Below are positions 63,362 through 64,000 of a DNA stretch of 64,000 bases, piece after piece; positions within the stretch are counted from its first letter, which is position 1; each line of letters opens with the position of its first letter. The notes beneath the pieces are model-generated. The model saw only the letters and a program-made list of their open reading frames with translations, did not search any database and was not told where the DNA came from. A program made the position numbers and the translations under genes. The stretch spans positions 5,669,976 to 5,733,975 of the forward strand of contig OZ020526.1 of the NCBI GenBank assembly GCA_963971425.1, given 5' to 3'. The DNA is from Bryoerythrophyllum caledonicum (Eukaryota > Streptophyta > Bryopsida > Pottiales > Pottiaceae).

Positions 63362-64000
63362 ATGAACGACCAAGAAGTCCTGGATCAATACTATAAACCA
63401 ATAAGTATTGCGATCGAGTCCGACGACGGAGAGGAGCACGAGTTACTCAACTGCTACGAGCTTCGAGATCCAGAGAGGCATGAGGCGTGGGGGTTCGAAC
63501 ATATCGGTCACTCTAACAGCTTGGTGTTGACTCACAAATTTCGAGGCATGGATATGTTCTTGCACGTTTCACCGAATGAGAAGATAATCGAGTTTGACCA
63601 CCACAAGAAGTTCCTCGTGGTTAAAAGTGAGACGACAACTGAAAGTAGTCTTCAGTACACGGTTCTCATCGACTGCATGACTCAAGTCTTCAGCCTTGAT
63701 CCCTTTCTCGACAGTATTGAGAACTCATTATTTGAGTCAATAAAGAAGGACATCCTCAAACAGCAGGACGAAGATTACTGGAAGAGCAGCATTGGCGGGC
63801 CTCTTCGCGCTAAAGCTTTGTCGTCAAAGTTGACAAGTCTCCTTCATGCAATGGCAATGAAGGTTCTTCAAAACTCGCAGACCTCATCCGAGATGACTCC
63901 GGTGAAGGTCTCTCGTAGGACCGAGAGTGGCAATGTCAGCCAAGGCGATAACACTGGACAAAAAACTGCAGCGGCTCGAACTGGCAAGGTTAATCCGAGG
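63362..64000 (+). CDS. Unknown protein, 3' end beyond the window
   Basis: An ATG at 63362 opens a frame of 213 codons that is still open at the window edge. It lies seven bases after an acceptor-like CATTGCAG, so a leader exon or an in-frame earlier exon is possible. The product is acidic and soluble-looking: MNDQEVLDQYYKPISIAIES, then ELRDPERHEAWGFEHIGHS, a beta-rich middle (MFLHVSPNEKIIEFDHHKKF), an amphipathic helical part with SLDPFLDSIENSLF, and a Ser/Thr/Lys-rich disordered tail. I recognise no family. Codon usage looks like that of the other island genes. The family B palindrome cluster immediately upstream is probably part of its promoter or leader. Confidence 0.7.
   Translation, partial: MNDQEVLDQYYKPISIAIESDDGEEHELLNCYELRDPERHEAWGFEHIGHSNSLVLTHKFRGMDMFLHVSPNEKIIEFDHHKKFLVVKSETTTESSLQYTVLIDCMTQVFSLDPFLDSIENSLFESIKKDILKQQDEDYWKSSIGGPLRAKALSSKLTSLLHAMAMKVLQNSQTSSEMTPVKVSRRTESGNVSQGDNTGQKTAAARTGKVNPR

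Overview
The window is nuclear DNA of a land plant, probably a seed-free lineage (bryophyte, lycophyte or fern grade); I cannot name the species. Evidence: short intron-rich genes with GT-AG introns and two GC-AG introns, plant-type TTTAGGG/CCCTAAA motifs, orthologues of plant families (KEA1/2, Rubisco-LSMT-like SET protein, spinster-like transporter, ALS1/ABCB27), many small dispersed repeats, and one aromatic/proline-rich protein that resembles axoneme-associated proteins (this last point is weak).

Region 1 (1-28.2 kb) is ordinary genic DNA: the 3' end of a plastid K+/H+ antiporter gene (KEA1/2), a phytanoyl-CoA dioxygenase-family gene, a SET-domain methyltransferase gene, an unassigned seven-exon gene with internal repeats, a spinster-type MFS transporter gene whose ATG touches a 250-bp GA/CT microsatellite, and an ALS1/ABCB27-type half ABC transporter gene. 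I rebuilt their exons by hand; phases close in each model. The spacers hold a 1.5-kb imperfect palindrome, short TIR elements ending in CCTAAAGGACC, and a small repeat seeded in many introns.

Region 2 (28.2-35.8 kb) is AT-rich spacer, then a decayed retroelement-like ORF and tandem minisatellites.

Region 3 (35.8-52 kb) is the unusual part. A SWIM-finger, MULE-like transposase gene (minus strand) is divergent from a nine-exon gene whose predicted 1,020-residue product joins a ParB-like N-terminal domain to a C-terminal DNA amino-methyltransferase-like domain. The methyltransferase gene converges on a single-exon 951-residue DUF7869-type protein. Two unrelated families of near-perfect palindromes are concentrated here. 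Family A (arms GGTGTGCCG / CGGCACACC) sits in the introns of the first two genes, including a ~105-bp-period array of nested hairpins. Family B (17-bp arms around one base, core CAGCTCGA) flanks the DUF7869 gene and recurs twelve times just upstream of a partial unknown gene at the right edge. My reading, which is inference, is a mobile or selfish locus with its own DNA-modifying and DNA-binding proteins and cognate palindromic sites.

Region 4 (52-64 kb) is repeat-rich: tandem duplications, interstitial telomere-like repeats, a CACTA-type non-autonomous element, another CCTAAAGGACC element, an exon-like stretch I could not model, the family B cluster, and the start of the terminal ORF.
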